From Solirubrobacteraceae bacterium (lineage in GTDB: Bacteria; Actinomycetota; Thermoleophilia; Solirubrobacterales; Solirubrobacteraceae): a stretch of DNA of 64,000 bases. Position 1 is the stretch's first letter. Each line of letters starts with the position of its first letter. A program made the translations under genes and the position numbers. The notes beneath the pieces were generated by a model. It was not told the origin of the DNA, did no database searches, and saw only the letters and a list, made by a program, of their open reading frames with translations. Location of the stretch: assembly GCA_024711025.1 (NCBI GenBank), contig JANJTP010000069.1, positions 24,393-88,392 of the forward strand, given 5' to 3'. This document shows, in pieces, positions 63,267 to 64,000 of this stretch.

Positions 63267-64000
63267 TCAAGCGCCGCCCCTGCGCGCGCGGACGATCGCG
63301 GACGCGGCGTGCTCGTGCACGCGATGGGTCTCGGTGATCTCGATGTCGACGAAGCCGGCGTCGGCCAGTCCCTGCTCGAACTGCGCCCGCGTCAGCGCCC
63401 CGGCGATGCAGCCGGTCCACGCCGCCATGTCGGCGCGAGTCGCCTCGTCCATCTCCGGGTCGGCCACGACGTCGGAGACGGCCAGACGCCCGCCGTCCCT
63501 GAGCACCCGTGCGGCCTCCGCGAAGACCCGCCCCTTGTCGCCCGCGAGGTTGATCACGCAGTTGGAGATCACGACGTCGACCGAGCCGTCCGGCAGCGGT
63601 ATCTCCTCGATATAGCCCTTGAGGAACTCCACGTTCCGGGCCCCGGCCCTGCGTGCGTTCTCCCGCGCGAGCTCGAGCATCTCGTCCGTCATGTCGAGGC
63701 CGTAGGCCCGGCCCGACGGGCCGACGCGCGCGGCCGAGATCAGAACGTCGGCGCCGGCGCCGGCGCCCAGGTCGAGCACCGTCTCGCCCTCGCGAAGATC
63801 GGCCACGGCGGTCGGCACGCCGCAGCCCAGCGAGGCGGAGACCGCGACCTGCGCGGCCGCGTCGACCTCGGCTTCGGCGTAGAGCGCGCCACCGAACACC
63901 GGTACTCCGGCCGCGTCGGTCAACTCGACCGAGGGCCCGCAGCACGACGACGGCTCCTCGAGCACTGGCGTGCAGCCGCAACCCTGGTCGGCGGCCGCTC
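63267..64000 (-). CDS. arsM: Arsenite S-adenosylmethyltransferase, partial
   Basis: SAM-dependent methyltransferase. Motif I is VLDLGAGAGADVLISAARVG; the Cys residues in SLGCGVP, ISNCVINLAGDKGRVFAEAA and AWTGCIAGAL are those used by ArsM to bind As(III). The frame stays open upstream of GTG 63965 through QGCGCTPVLEEPSSCCGPS to the right edge, matching the Cys-rich N-terminus of these proteins. So the true start lies outside the window. Paired with arsC. Confidence 0.87.
   Translation of the reverse strand, partial: AAADQGCGCTPVLEEPSSCCGPSVELTDAAGVPVFGGALYAEAEVDAAAQVAVSASLGCGVPTAVADLREGETVLDLGAGAGADVLISAARVGPSGRAYGLDMTDEMLELARENARRAGARNVEFLKGYIEEIPLPDGSVDVVISNCVINLAGDKGRVFAEAARVLRDGGRLAVSDVVADPEMDEATRADMAAWTGCIAGALTRAQFEQGLADAGFVDIEITETHRVHEHAASAIVRARRGGA

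Overview
The window is about 64 kb of very GC-rich (roughly 70%) chromosome from a Gram-positive, actinobacterium-like organism. The gene content (Pst/PHO boxes of the actinobacterial 11-bp type, two-domain AcrA-like acyl-CoA reductase, CHAD-PPK operon, mycothiol/thioredoxin-type ArsC, PucR, FadE/MaoC/SDR clusters) and the lineage-style proteins suggest a deep-branching actinobacterium such as Solirubrobacterales/Thermoleophilia. That placement is inferred from protein style, not from an alignment. No tRNA, rRNA or CRISPR was seen. Coding density is high, and many operon genes overlap by 4 nt (ATGA or GTGA).

Layout. (1) 1-9.1 kb, minus strand: pucR - hyuA - hyuB - potD - potB - potC - potA (cut by the left edge), a polyamine/opine-type importer linked to a hydantoinase/oxoprolinase-like pair and a PucR activator. 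(2) 9.1-15.0 kb, minus: pstS-pstC-pstA-pstB-phoU, then a PhoB-like response regulator and a small membrane protein; PHO-box-like 11-bp direct repeats lie upstream of pstS and of the regulator gene. (3) 15.3-19.6 kb: a large cell-wall enzyme and an ABC-F ATPase, convergent. (4) 19.8-25.0 kb, plus: a beta-oxidation-like operon (acyl-CoA dehydrogenase, thiolase, MaoC hydratase, two SDRs) and its probable TetR regulator, with visible promoters and palindromic operators. (5) 25.0-25.8 kb: an IS3-type remnant next to a truncated TPR gene. (6) 25.8-36.5 kb, minus: a branched-chain-amino-acid-type ABC importer (livKGFHM) joined to maoC, an acyl-CoA ligase and a second hyuA-hyuB pair in one long coupled operon. 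(7) 36.7-44.3 kb: a catabolic island with a frameshifted class III aminotransferase, rhodanese, methylmalonate-semialdehyde-type dehydrogenase, a YeiH-like exporter, LysR and MocR regulators and a broken FAD amine oxidase. (8) 44.3-48.8 kb: gene debris, a small membrane protein, a crotonase with a 32-bp tandem repeat at its stop, and an AcrA-like reductase. (9) 48.8-54.1 kb, minus: a polyphosphate operon (CHAD-CHAD-PPK-HD protein-broken deacetylase) behind a strong PHO box. (10) 54.1-64 kb: an ABC-2 exporter, GNAT, metallophosphatase, a beta-lactamase-fold-like protein preceded by two tandem mini-ORFs, an amidase, an FMN glutamate-synthase-like protein, a CoA transferase, a CBS protein and arsC-arsM (cut by the right edge).

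Working together. The Pst importer, its regulator and the polyphosphate operon appear to share a PHO-type operator with the same geometry, so phosphate uptake and polyphosphate storage are probably one regulon. Two separate hyuAB cassettes, each tied to a different importer and regulator context, point to uptake and ATP-driven ring opening or carboxylation of small N- or keto-compounds. Several genes start a few bases after a TANNNT -10 box with no Shine-Dalgarno, suggesting frequent leaderless mRNAs. Four genes between 25 and 49.4 kb are visibly broken, either true decay or sequencing error.
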